From Bacillus solitudinis (GTDB taxonomy: Bacteria; Bacillota; Bacilli; Bacillales; Bacillaceae_D), in the NCBI RefSeq assembly GCF_002797395.1, contig NZ_KZ454943.1, positions 4,392,253 to 4,456,252 of the forward strand: a stretch of 64,000 bases of DNA, written 5' to 3'. Positions 1 through 8,591 of this stretch are shown piece by piece. The translations under genes and the position numbers were made by a program. Numbering within the stretch: the stretch's first letter is position 1; each line of letters begins with the position of its first letter. The notes below the pieces were generated by a model. That model ran no database searches and had not been told where the DNA came from. It saw only the letters and a program-made list of their open reading frames with translations.

Positions 1-855
1 TTGTTTCGGACAAATAATCAGCACTTAAGAACGGCTACCTTATCGAAGAAAAAAGACCCTTATCTAGGAAAATCAATAAAAAATCAAAATCGGTTCTTTC
101 TTATGATTACCTTGATTTTTGTTACTTTGTTAACAAACGGGCAAGTAATTCAGCAAGCAGTGTTGAATATGTTAAGAGCATTAATCCAAGCTATGGTTTC
201 CCTCTTTTCAGAAGATGGCGTAACTCAAGTAGAACAAGGTCCACCTTCTGCAAGAATGGAATCAATACTTCCAACGGATGAATATAAGCCTTCTGCTTTT
301 GCTATTTTTATCGATCGGTTGATGACCTATCTTATCTTTGGTATTTGTGTGATTGTCATCATCTTATGTTTGTTATTTTTGGTTAAAAAAACGAGGGATT
401 GGTTAAAAACAGGTATTCGAAGGTTAATTGATTACCTTAAAAAAACGATCAACGCCAAAGTTGAACAACATGATAATTATGGATATGTCGATGAAAAAGA
501 AACGATATTTAATTGGAACTTATGGAAGCATGAACAAAAGAAAAAGTTAAAATCATTTACATCAACTTTATTTAAACGAGAGCCAAAGTGGGATTCATTA
601 TCAAATCAGGAGAAAATACGTTATCTGTATCGACAAATTCTCTCAGAGCATCTTACCAAAGGAGGACAAATACATCATATTGATACTCCTTTTGAAGCTT
701 TCGAGAAACTCTACACAAGCGGGGATTATGATAAAAATAAATTAAACCAATTACTAAAAGCTTACGAAGCTACACGCTACGGAGATCTTGATGTAGGGGA
801 AAAGAAAATAAAACATTTATCTAAAATTTTTACTTCAAGAATTAAAAACAAATAA
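1..855 (+). CDS. DUF4129-like membrane protein, 5' end uncertain
   Basis: The open frame begins at the first base of the window with TTG, so the true start may lie upstream. Two hydrophobic segments (about residues 31-50 and 107-127) flank an extracellular stretch, followed by a basic cytoplasmic tail. The C-terminal 80 residues (RYLYRQIL ... AYEATRYGD) resemble the DUF4129 domain, which in Bacillus usually sits in operons with a MoxR ATPase, a DUF58 protein and a transglutaminase. Those partners would lie off the left edge. The function of the family is not established. Domain call is by eye from the R-x-L-Y and Y-x-x-x-R-Y-G patterns. Confidence 0.6.
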   Translation: MFRTNNQHLRTATLSKKKDPYLGKSIKNQNRFFLMITLIFVTLLTNGQVIQQAVLNMLRALIQAMVSLFSEDGVTQVEQGPPSARMESILPTDEYKPSAFAIFIDRLMTYLIFGICVIVIILCLLFLVKKTRDWLKTGIRRLIDYLKKTINAKVEQHDNYGYVDEKETIFNWNLWKHEQKKKLKSFTSTLFKREPKWDSLSNQEKIRYLYRQILSEHLTKGGQIHHIDTPFEAFEKLYTSGDYDKNKLNQLLKAYEATRYGDLDVGEKKIKHLSKIFTSRIKNK

Positions 856-1001
856 ATGAAAAACAATGGGTATTTATTACTATTATAGAAGTTACTGTTC
901 AACTTTTGCTTTTATAGATAATATAAAAAATATAAAACAGTTGAACAATATAGATGATAATTAGATAAAGAAATTCAGAAAGGCAAAAGGGGAGTAAGTC
1001 A

Positions 1002-1637
1002 TTGAAAAGTTACGAAAATCACAAGGGGAAATTGTGTATTGTTAATACAGAAATTGGAATTATCGTAGCTGAAGTGGTGAGTTTCGAAAGAGAAAAACTA
1101 GCATTAAAAATTATTGAGAAAAAAAACAACTTGAAGCTTCACGAGGACCTTTACACAAGTGTTCAAATTGAACAAAATGAAGAGGAGTTTATTTATTTTT
1201 ATGAAGCTAGAGTAATTTCCACACATAAGTTTGTCGACCAAGAACTTTTAATTCTTTATATACAAAAACAGAAGAAAGTAGTTAATAATCGGAGAAGCAA
1301 TAGAATCGTAATCTCAAGACATTTCAACAAAAAGGTTAGCTTATCCATTCGAAAATTCCCACCTATTGACGAGAAGTGGTTTACTTCAGATATTATTGAT
1401 ATTAGTACCGGAGGAGTAAAGGTTAAACGGGAGGAATATTTAAGTAAAGGTCAAATTATTGAAGTATTATTAGAAAAGCCCTTTTTGCAAGAGTATGAAA
1501 TTGTTGTTAGTCGAATTGTTAGTGTGTGTGAGAATAATTTTGTTTACTATTATTCAATCGAATTTTTAAACTTAAGCGAAGTACAAGGTTCACATTTGAA
1601 TACTAAACTACAAGAGCTTAAAAATAAAATTAGCTAA
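1002..1637 (+). CDS. PilZ-domain protein, probable c-di-GMP receptor
   Basis: A 211-residue soluble protein. The C-terminal half carries both halves of the PilZ c-di-GMP binding signature: RRSNR (about residues 97-101) and DISTGG (about 132-137). The N-terminal 95 residues look like a YcgR/YpfA-type PilZN beta domain. Proteins of this layout bind cyclic di-GMP and modulate motility or envelope processes; the target here is unknown. Start is TTG at 1002 behind an AAAGGGGAG ribosome site. It stands alone, followed by a hairpin. It is distinct from the DUF4129 gene upstream (146-bp gap). Confidence 0.8.
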   Translation: MKSYENHKGKLCIVNTEIGIIVAEVVSFEREKLALKIIEKKNNLKLHEDLYTSVQIEQNEEEFIYFYEARVISTHKFVDQELLILYIQKQKKVVNNRRSNRIVISRHFNKKVSLSIRKFPPIDEKWFTSDIIDISTGGVKVKREEYLSKGQIIEVLLEKPFLQEYEIVVSRIVSVCENNFVYYYSIEFLNLSEVQGSHLNTKLQELKNKIS

Positions 1638-1654
1638 TAATGAAATAATCTTCT

Positions 1655-1688
1655 GTGCCCCAACAGGTTTGAATACCTCTTGGGGCAC
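1655..1688 (+). terminator. Hairpin after the PilZ gene
   Basis: GTGCCCCAA at 1655-1663 pairs perfectly with TTGGGGCAC at 1680-1688. The loop can pair further (AGGT/ACCT). No U-run follows, so it is a weak or bidirectional terminator at best. Confidence 0.5.
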
Positions 1689-1764
1689 TCCTGTGTTGTA
1701 AAGATTTTGTACTTGCGATTATACTAGTAGCTAAGTTACTTCGGAGAGAATAGAGGATGGAAAC

Positions 1765-2679
1765 ATGAAAAATGAACAAGTTGGTGTTATTGCAGCCATT
1801 GCTGCTTATTTAATATGGGGAGTCTTACCTTTATTTTGGAAATTATTTGATGAGGTATCCGCTGGAGAGGTTCTGGCCCACCGTGTCATTTGGACAGTCG
1901 TATGTATGGGTATTATTTTATTACTTATTGGCAAATTCACCGAAGTGGTGAGGGATATTCGGACTACTTTCTCTCATTGGAAATCAGCCTTAGCCATTAT
2001 TGCTGCTTCAGTATTTATTAGCATAAATTGGCTTGTTTTTATTTATTCCGTTAGCGTAGATAAAGTGATTGAAGCAAGCTTAGGCTATTATATTAACCCG
2101 CTCATCAATGTAATATTAGCGTTAATTTTTCTAAAAGAAAGATTAACAAAATGGGAAGTCTTTTCATGTATCCTTGCATTTTCTGGGGTATTATATATGA
2201 CATTGCATTACGGAAGTATTCCTTGGATTGCCTTTTTCCTTGCGATTAGTTTTGGAATATATGGGATTATTAAGAAAATGACATCTTTAGGTGCTTGGGC
2301 CGGTTTGACAATTGAAACATTCATTATGGCACCATGTGCCCTATTATATTTATATTATCTTCCTGAAAGGGGAGGTGCCTTTTTACAGGGCGGGATTGAA
2401 ACGAGTATTTTGTTAATGAGTGCGGGCGTAGCAACAGCTATTCCCTTATTGTTATTTGCTACTGCAGCAAAGCGAATTTCATTTTCTTTAATTGGATTTC
2501 TTCAGTATCTAGGACCTACGATCATGCTACTTATCGGCATTTTCTTATTTAATGAACCATTTAGTTCTATCCAATTCACCTCGTTTTTCTTCATATGGCT
2601 TAGTTTAATTATTTTTTCAACATCACGATCATATGCATCCTCTCGCAAAAAAAGGGAACTCTTATTGGATGCAAGTTAA
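1765..2679 (+). CDS. rarD: RarD-type EamA transporter
   Basis: A 304-residue, ten-helix membrane protein of the drug/metabolite transporter superfamily. The N-terminus (AAYLIWGVLPLFWK, then HRVIWT) is characteristic of the RarD subfamily, named for chloramphenicol sensitivity in Gram-negatives. Both EamA repeats are present, the second around residues 150-290 (FLQYLGPTIMLLIG). The substrate of RarD proteins is not known. The start is ATG with an upstream GGAGAGAATAGAGGATGG purine stretch. It forms a single-gene unit. Confidence 0.85.
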   Translation: MKNEQVGVIAAIAAYLIWGVLPLFWKLFDEVSAGEVLAHRVIWTVVCMGIILLLIGKFTEVVRDIRTTFSHWKSALAIIAASVFISINWLVFIYSVSVDKVIEASLGYYINPLINVILALIFLKERLTKWEVFSCILAFSGVLYMTLHYGSIPWIAFFLAISFGIYGIIKKMTSLGAWAGLTIETFIMAPCALLYLYYLPERGGAFLQGGIETSILLMSAGVATAIPLLLFATAAKRISFSLIGFLQYLGPTIMLLIGIFLFNEPFSSIQFTSFFFIWLSLIIFSTSRSYASSRKKRELLLDAS

Positions 2680-2836
2680 GTGTATTGTCTTTAGGCAGTT
2701 TCCTTCTAAAATTACGATAGGAGAACCATACCTAGGAAATATCTTCTGCGCTTTTTTGACATAAGAATCGTCTTATCAGAACATAATAACTTGTGTTCCA
2801 TCAAATAAGGAACGCTCTACTGAGAGGGGGTTACCC

Positions 2837-3484
2837 ATGAACGGTGGAATGTTAATCTTCCTTTTCATGCTTACTGCGGCAGCAATTGGGATCATTATTT
2901 GGTTTCGTAATCAGGCATCTACGCAACCCGCTTATGTTTCCACGCAGGAACAAGTTTCAGAAGTAAATCAGGGACCATATAAGGAGGAATTTGCAATGGA
3001 ACGAAATACAGAAGAGATATTAGAACGAGCAGCTGCAGAGGAAGTGGGCCAAGAAATTGGTGAAGAGCTAAGCCCATTAAAAGGTCATCTAGAAACAATG
3101 CAAAATACACTTAACCAACTTCAATCAACTCAACAACAAGCAAACACAATGATATCTTCATCTAGTGGTCAAAGTAGTCTACAGTCCAGTCAACTTATAA
3201 ATCAGATGCAACAATTAACGACACAAGCTCAGCAACAGCAGCAAAAAACCTTCCAAGACCTTCAGCAATCTATTCAACAAGCTACACAAATGTTAAGTAG
3301 CGTGGGTCAATCACTACAATCATTTAATGTCCTAAATCAAATGACACACCAAATTAATCAATCACAGCAACAACTTCAACAACAGCAACAGCAACAGCAG
3401 CAACAACAAAACCAAATGCAACAAATGCAACAAATGCAAAATTCTTCACAATCGCAAAACAACAGTCAATATGGCTATCAGTAA
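2837..3484 (+). CDS. Membrane-anchored glutamine-rich protein
   Basis: A 215-residue protein not assigned to a family. Residues about 3-23 form one transmembrane segment (MLIFLFMLTAAAIGIIIWF), then an acidic stretch (EEILERAAAEEVGQEIGEEL), then about 130 residues dominated by Gln, Ser, Met and Asn. The tail includes an uninterrupted run of about a dozen Gln and tandem QQM triplets. Heptad-like spacing suggests a long coiled coil outside or inside the membrane. It has a strong GAGAGGGGGT ribosome site. The low-complexity tract may vary in length between strains. Confidence 0.7.
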   Translation: MNGGMLIFLFMLTAAAIGIIIWFRNQASTQPAYVSTQEQVSEVNQGPYKEEFAMERNTEEILERAAAEEVGQEIGEELSPLKGHLETMQNTLNQLQSTQQQANTMISSSSGQSSLQSSQLINQMQQLTTQAQQQQQKTFQDLQQSIQQATQMLSSVGQSLQSFNVLNQMTHQINQSQQQLQQQQQQQQQQQNQMQQMQQMQNSSQSQNNSQYGYQ

Positions 3485-3501
3485 ACGAATAACTTAACTA
3501 A

Positions 3502-3530
3502 CTGTAACCGAAAAGGTTGCAGTTTTTTTA
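3502..3530 (+). terminator. Rho-independent terminator
   Basis: CTGTAACC (3502-3509) pairs with GGTTGCAG (3515-3522, one G-U), followed by seven Ts. It ends the Gln-rich protein gene. Confidence 0.8.
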
Positions 3531-3582
3531 TTAATTCTTAATTAATTGGTCAACTTAAGGATGAAGGAAGGTGTGGATATAT

Positions 3583-5037
3583 ATGCGGCAGTTACAGAAC
3601 ATTTTCTTAGTGTTCGTAAGTATTAGTTTATTATTTAGTACGAATGTTAAATCAGTACATGCTATAGAGGATTGGTTTAATAATTTGGAAAAAATTATTG
3701 AAGAAGAACAAGGTTTAGTTGGTGCCACCTTTGGAATTAGTGTTCGCTCTGCAAAAACCGGCAAACCTATTTTTGATTATGATGGTAATCGACGATTAAA
3801 ACCAGCATCAAATATGAAGTTATTTACAGCAGCCGCTGCCTTATCTAACCTAGGAGAAACGTATCAATTTAAAACTGAGTTAAAAACAAACGGTAGTATA
3901 AACTGGAATTGGCTCCACGGAGATTTATATATTATTGGTAAAGGAGACCCCACACTTCAGAAGAAAGATATTGATGAAATGGTCATTCAACTAAAAGATA
4001 AAGGGGTACGCGTGATATCGGGTAATTTAATCGCTGATGATACTTGGTACGATTCCATTCGGTACCCTGTGGACTTGCCATGGAGCGACGAAACGATGAG
4101 TTATGGTTCACAAATTTCTGCGTTAACCTTTTCGGCAGACCAAGATTTCAACACGGGAAATATTTTAATAGAAGTGAGTCCTGGATCACTTGATAAAGTA
4201 GGTCTTGTTCAAACTTTTCCGCAATCAGAGGATATAACCATCATTAATCTAACAAAAACAGTTCGGGCAAGGGATAAGAAGAATGTGAGAATTGAACGTA
4301 TACATGGAAAGTCAGATATAGTTGTAAAGGGTTCTATCCCAATGCAAGCGTGTAAGGAGATATTTTTACTTCCAGTTTGGGAACCGACAAAACATACAAT
4401 TAGCTTATTTAAACAATCTTTAAAAGAGCAAAACATACGTTTACTTGGTGATATTCTTTTTGAAGAAGCTCCCGTTGCAACGTCGACAATAACATCGCAT
4501 CTATCAATTCCTTTATCAGAACTACTAATACCATTCATGAAATACAGCAATAACAATCATGCTGAGGTCCTTGTAAAAGAAATGGGAAAGCATACACTTT
4601 TGGATGGCAGTTGGCATTCAGGACTTATTGTTTTAAAGAACGAACTAGCAAAGCTTGGATTAAAGAATGAAACGTTAATAATAAGAGACGGTTCAGGAAT
4701 TTCGCATGTGAATTTGATTACACCTAACCAAGTGACTAGATTATTATATGAGGTTCAAAAAGAACAGTGGTTTGAAACGTTTCTTAAATCTTTGCCCATT
4801 TCCGGTTCAAGCACTAAACTCGAGGCAGGTACATTCGGTCAACGGTTTACCCATATTCCAATAGGAAAACTAAGCGCAAAGACTGGTACACTTTCAACGG
4901 TTAGTTCCTTATCAGGCTATGTAGAAAAGGAAAAGGGAGAATCACTTATCTTTTCGATTATGATAAATAATTTGGGTGAGGGCATTAATGCTAAGGAAAT
5001 TGAAGATAAAATTGTAGCTGCCTTAATCGAACAATAA
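3583..5037 (+). CDS. dacC: D-alanyl-D-alanine carboxypeptidase/endopeptidase (PBP4-type, S13)
   Basis: A 484-residue class C penicillin-binding protein, about the length of Bacillus subtilis DacC. All three serine-DD-peptidase motifs are visible: S76-N-M-K (SxxK), S-N-N in KYSNNNHAEV, and K-T-G in LSAKTGTLS. An N-terminal hydrophobic signal peptide ends near ...VKSVHA. It removes the terminal D-Ala from peptidoglycan stems or cleaves cross-links outside the membrane. ATG 3583 is preferred over GTG 3571 because the AAGGAAGGTG ribosome site ends at about 3573. Monocistronic. Confidence 0.88.
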   Translation: MRQLQNIFLVFVSISLLFSTNVKSVHAIEDWFNNLEKIIEEEQGLVGATFGISVRSAKTGKPIFDYDGNRRLKPASNMKLFTAAAALSNLGETYQFKTELKTNGSINWNWLHGDLYIIGKGDPTLQKKDIDEMVIQLKDKGVRVISGNLIADDTWYDSIRYPVDLPWSDETMSYGSQISALTFSADQDFNTGNILIEVSPGSLDKVGLVQTFPQSEDITIINLTKTVRARDKKNVRIERIHGKSDIVVKGSIPMQACKEIFLLPVWEPTKHTISLFKQSLKEQNIRLLGDILFEEAPVATSTITSHLSIPLSELLIPFMKYSNNNHAEVLVKEMGKHTLLDGSWHSGLIVLKNELAKLGLKNETLIIRDGSGISHVNLITPNQVTRLLYEVQKEQWFETFLKSLPISGSSTKLEAGTFGQRFTHIPIGKLSAKTGTLSTVSSLSGYVEKEKGESLIFSIMINNLGEGINAKEIEDKIVAALIEQ

Positions 5038-5174
5038 TTATATTATGTAAAGTAGAGTAGTGGCAAACGAAATAATAACCAATTAAAAATACATGATACA
5101 CTTAGTTTAGAATAAGAAGTGAGGATCATTTTAAAGAAATATTTAACGAATTATTTTTAAAAGGGGAGATAAAG

Positions 5175-5834
5175 GTGAATTTAACTGTTAATGGCTTAAC
5201 GAAAAAAGCGTCAACCTTAGAAACAGCAACGTTTGGAATGGGTTGATTTTGGGGGCCTGATGCTCAGTTCGGGCATTTACAAGGTGTAATTCGAACAAGG
5301 GTTGGCTATGCAGGAGGAACTGAAGATTTGCCAACATATCGGAACATGGGAAATCATACTGAAACGATTCAGATTGATTATAATCCACGTTTATTAACAT
5401 ATGAGCAAATCCTACAACACTTTTGGAAGCAACATAACCCTCTTAGATATGGTTACAAGGGTCGACAATATATCTCATTAATCTTAGTCCGAAATGAACA
5501 GCAACGAGAGTTAGCTTCCAGATCAAAAGAAGCAACAGAATTATTTTTAGGAGAAAAAGTTTATACAGAAATTGAATTTCTTCATTCCTTTTATCTTGCT
5601 GAGGATAAGCATCAAAAGTATTATTTGAAACGATACCAGAAAGCATATACTAAATTACTTGATATCTTTCCATCACATGCTGAGTTCATTCACTCAACTC
5701 TGGTAGCTAGATTAAATGGCTTTGTTCGAGGCCTTGGTAACATACAGGAGTTGAAATTAGAATTTAACAGCTGGGGGGTTGGTGAACAAGAATGTAAAGA
5801 GTTATCAAAGTTTATCGATTCATTAAAATGGTAA
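5175..5834 (+). CDS. msrA: Peptide-methionine (S)-S-oxide reductase with in-frame TGA at the catalytic position (candidate selenoprotein)
   Basis: GTG at 5175 has a clear AAGGGGAG site six bases upstream. Reading frame 5175-5834 gives 219 residues, interrupted once, by TGA at 5244-5246 (residue 24). The flanks read ATFGMG-(TGA)-FWGPDAQFG, which is the MsrA active-site motif GCFWG with TGA in place of the nucleophilic Cys codon. The rest keeps MsrA features: TRVGYAGG, PTYRNMGNHTE, YNPRLLTYEQIL, FYLAEDKHQKYY. Only one other cysteine remains (EQECKE near the C-terminus), a possible resolving residue. Both sides of the TGA look under coding constraint. If selenocysteine is inserted, the product is a Sec-MsrA repairing oxidized methionine; otherwise the gene is a fresh nonsense pseudogene. 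Confidence 0.75.
5255..5275 (+). promoter_or_regulatory. Candidate bacterial SECIS stem-loop after the msrA TGA
   Basis: GCCTGA (5255-5260) pairs with TCGGGC (5269-5274, one G-U) around an 8-base loop starting TG. An alternative fold pairs TGCTC (5261-5265) with GGGCA (5271-5275) around loop AGTTC. The apical loop begins 14 or 19 bases after the TGA, and in both folds a G is among the first two loop bases. These match the general rules for bacterial SECIS elements. No alignment or energy calculation was done. Confidence 0.45.
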
Positions 5835-5887
5835 AGTAAGTAACGAAAAAAATATAGAATGTAACCGATAAATTTTTAAAGGAGAAA

Positions 5888-6739
5888 ATGATGAAAAAGG
5901 GCGTTGTATTAATAACAGGAACTAGCAGTGGCTTTGGCATGCTTGCAACAGTAGCTTTAGCTAAGGAAGGTTACCTGGTTATAGCTACAATGAGAGATAC
6001 CACCAAGCAAAACCAACTCATAGCTCTTTCAGAAAGCCACCATACCCAAGCCAATATTGATATTCTAAAGCTTGATGTCAATAGCGATATAGATATACAT
6101 TCGGCAGTAAATTATGTGAGGGAACGCTACCAAACCATTGATATATTGATTAATAATGCAGGATTTTGTATCGGAGGCATGACCGAGGAGCTTAGTATAA
6201 ATAAATGGAGAGAACAATTTGAAACAAATTTCTTCGGCCTTGTTTCCTTGACACAAGCATGCCTTCCTTTAATGCGTGAGAATAAAAGCGGAAAAATCAT
6301 TCATTTAGGTAGTATTAGTGGAAGAATTGGATTTCCTGGTTTGGGTCCGTATGTATCTTCGAAATTTGCACTTGCTGGTTTTAGTGAATCGTTAAGATTA
6401 GAGCTCCTGCCATTTCAAATTAAAGTGAGTTTAATAGAAGCAGGACCCTTTCAAACGAAAATCCGGGAAAAAAGTCTAGAGAATGTGAGTCAAGGAAAGC
6501 TTTTAGACTACCAACCTTTACTGAAGACGATCATTCATAAAGTTCAAACGTCTGCTAGTACTGCAGCTGAACCAAATGAAGTAATCCGTGTAATTTTAAA
6601 AATTTGTCAAAATCCTAAACCTAAATTTCGTTACCATGTGGGAAAAGGTGTACGAACAATGGTTATTCTTAAACAATTATTGCCATGGCGAATAGTTGAA
6701 TGGATCGTCAAACGGAATTTATTTAATGATTCCAGGTAA
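5888..6739 (+). CDS. Short-chain dehydrogenase/reductase
   Basis: A 283-residue classical SDR. The cofactor motif TGTSSGFG (TGxxxGxG) is at about residues 10-17, NNAG at about 90-93, catalytic Ser in LGSISG, and YVSSK as the YxxxK dyad. The motif after the second strand (MRDTTK) suggests NADP(H) use, as in retinol-dehydrogenase-like SDRs. The substrate cannot be read from sequence. Start ATG 5888 or 5891, behind AAAGGAG. It begins 53 bp after msrA and could be co-transcribed, since no terminator is seen between them. Confidence 0.82.
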   Translation: MMKKGVVLITGTSSGFGMLATVALAKEGYLVIATMRDTTKQNQLIALSESHHTQANIDILKLDVNSDIDIHSAVNYVRERYQTIDILINNAGFCIGGMTEELSINKWREQFETNFFGLVSLTQACLPLMRENKSGKIIHLGSISGRIGFPGLGPYVSSKFALAGFSESLRLELLPFQIKVSLIEAGPFQTKIREKSLENVSQGKLLDYQPLLKTIIHKVQTSASTAAEPNEVIRVILKICQNPKPKFRYHVGKGVRTMVILKQLLPWRIVEWIVKRNLFNDSR

Positions 6740-6836
6740 TTTTTCATAGTTTTTCATGAATATCATCTTTGAAGTTAGATATGGTAGGATATAAACATTC
6801 TGTTTTTATTAATATCTTATCTAAAAGGAGACTATC

Positions 6837-7532
6837 ATGAAAATTCAAGACATCCTTAGGTCAAAATCAACGCGTGAGTGGAGCTTAGTTCTTGCTATAC
6901 TTTTTATTGGAGGCGCAACGATATACGGTGCTGTAGTAAATGAAATCATCTTTAGGATTGTCGCTATAGCGGGCTTGATTGGGTTCTCTTATAGTGTTCA
7001 TCGAAAACTCAACCAATTGAACGTAATAACTTCCAGAACGTCAGAAGAGGATGAGTTGATAAGACAAACAAAATCTGTGTCGCCATCAGACATTGAGTTA
7101 AAAGAAATTGAGCTTGAAAAGGTTGATCTTGATCGAACAATGATTCTAGAAGAACTTTTTAAAAAGGCTTCGCTTAATGAGGCAGAAAAGCAACAATACA
7201 GAAGCAAAATAAAAGAAAAGGACACTGAGATGTCTGGAATTATGAGTGATTTATTGCAAGCTAAGAATAGAATTCAACAGGTCTTTCTAGATACAAAAAA
7301 GTATTTTATTAAAGATAACCCAATGAAAGAAGTCGCAACATCACTCGATTCTGACTTAGCCATCAATGGAGATATGTATGGATTGAATAAGGAGATTCAT
7401 AGTATTAAAAGGCTTTTAACGGCTGAGACCATTCAATCACTTGAAGCAAATAGTTATGTTGATCAACAATTTAATCTTACTAGAAATGGCTACAAAGCAT
7501 TATTGAGAGAATTCGAAAATGAACACGAATAA
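6837..7532 (+). CDS. Hypothetical membrane protein with cytoplasmic helical tail
   Basis: A 231-residue protein not recognised. Two adjacent transmembrane helices occupy about residues 16-50 (LVLAILFIGGATIYGAV, then FRIVAIAGLIGFSY). They are followed by a charged, largely helical region (DIELKEIELEKVDLDRTMILEEL ... EKQQYRSKIKEKD) that resembles coiled coil, and a C-terminal part ending NGYKALLREFENE. The layout suggests a membrane-tethered regulatory or scaffolding protein, but nothing more can be said. AAAGGAG ribosome site; single gene. Confidence 0.65.
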   Translation: MKIQDILRSKSTREWSLVLAILFIGGATIYGAVVNEIIFRIVAIAGLIGFSYSVHRKLNQLNVITSRTSEEDELIRQTKSVSPSDIELKEIELEKVDLDRTMILEELFKKASLNEAEKQQYRSKIKEKDTEMSGIMSDLLQAKNRIQQVFLDTKKYFIKDNPMKEVATSLDSDLAINGDMYGLNKEIHSIKRLLTAETIQSLEANSYVDQQFNLTRNGYKALLREFENEHE

Positions 7533-7663
7533 AGATCCACATCAAAATGGACTGGTTCAAAAAATCGAAAGCTAATCGTTCTTTATTCAGAGCAGATGTT
7601 TTTTATTTCTACGATTGGGTATTATAAAAGAAGAACAAATAATTGGAGTAAGGGGAAAAAAAC

Positions 7664-8470
7664 ATGAAATTAACTCATGAACAACGGATTACACTGCATG
7701 GATTTAATAACCTTACAAAATCATTAAGCTTTAATATGTATGATATTTGTTATACCCAAACAAAAGAAGAGCGAGAAGCTTATATTGAATACATAGATGA
7801 GCAGTACAATGCAGACAGGTTAACAGAAATTTTAAAAAATGTATCTGATATTATTGGGGCCCATGTATTGAATGTCGCCAAACAGGATTATGTTCCCCAA
7901 GGGTCAAGTGTGACGATATTAGTATCGGAAGGACCAATTGTTGAAGTCCCAACAGAATCGTTTGACGAATCGCCTGGTCCACTTCCTGATTCGGTTGTTA
8001 TGCAATTGGACAAAAGTCATATTACGGTGCATACATATCCTGAATATCACCCTGATGAAGGAATTAGTACATTCCGAGCGGATATTGATGTATCCACATG
8101 TGGTGAAATTTCTCCACTTAAAGCTTTGAATTATTTAATTCATTCCTTTGACTCAGACATTATGACAATCGATTACCGTGTTCGGGGATTTACAAGGGAT
8201 ATTAACGGACATAAGCTTTTCATTGACCATGAAATTAGTTCAATTCAAAACTATATTCCTGATGAAGCAAAAGAACTTTACGATATGATTGACGTTAACA
8301 TCTATCAAGAAAATATCTTCCATACGAAATGTAAACTGAAAAAGTTTGACCTTAATAACTATCTGTTTGGATACACAAAAGATAAGCTAAGAGAAGAAGA
8401 AATTGATGAGATTACAGAGCAATTAGTAAAAGAGATGGACGAAATTTATTACGGAAAAAATATGAGTTAA
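7664..8470 (+). CDS. speD: S-adenosylmethionine decarboxylase proenzyme (large bacterial type)
   Basis: A 268-residue protein matching the Escherichia coli-type SpeD rather than the short B. subtilis SpeH type. The self-cleavage site is visible as LDK-S118-HITVHTYPE; cleavage before the serine yields the pyruvoyl cofactor. It also keeps [19 protein letters not shown], including the conserved active-site cysteine region. The enzyme makes decarboxylated SAM, the aminopropyl donor for spermidine synthesis in the cytoplasm. Monocistronic, with a GGAGTAAGGGG ribosome site and its own terminator. No spermidine synthase lies nearby. Confidence 0.93.
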   Translation: MKLTHEQRITLHGFNNLTKSLSFNMYDICYTQTKEEREAYIEYIDEQYNADRLTEILKNVSDIIGAHVLNVAKQDYVPQGSSVTILVSEGPIVEVPTESFDESPGPLPDSVVMQLDKSHITVHTYPEYHPDEGISTFRADIDVSTCGEISPLKALNYLIHSFDSDIMTIDYRVRGFTRDINGHKLFIDHEISSIQNYIPDEAKELYDMIDVNIYQENIFHTKCKLKKFDLNNYLFGYTKDKLREEEIDEITEQLVKEMDEIYYGKNMS

Positions 8471-8501
8471 TCCATTGTATGGATAGGAATGGAATGTTAA
8501 G

Positions 8502-8527
8502 CCTTTGCCAAATGGTAAAGGTTTTTT
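8502..8527 (+). terminator. Terminator of speD
   Basis: CCTTTGCC (8502-8509) pairs with GGTAAAGG (8514-8521, one G-U), then six Ts. Confidence 0.85.
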
Positions 8528-8541
8528 GATTCTAATAGGGA

Positions 8542-8560
8542 ATATATATATATATATATA
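8542..8560. repeat. (AT)n dinucleotide tract
   Basis: Nineteen bases of alternating A and T lie between the speD terminator and the antiporter gene, probably within the latter's promoter region. The tract length is likely to vary. Confidence 0.8.
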
Positions 8561-8591
8561 AATATAGAATGTAGTAAAGGGGATTACTCAA

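Noticed and set aside
5328-5834. msrA as a shorter protein starting after the TGA
   Set aside because: It would lack the active site and has no ribosome site at 5328, while the coding pattern continues upstream of the TGA to a well-placed GTG.
8542-8560. AT dinucleotide tract as a regulatory switch
   Set aside because: Too short and in an AT-rich promoter region; nothing ties its length to expression.
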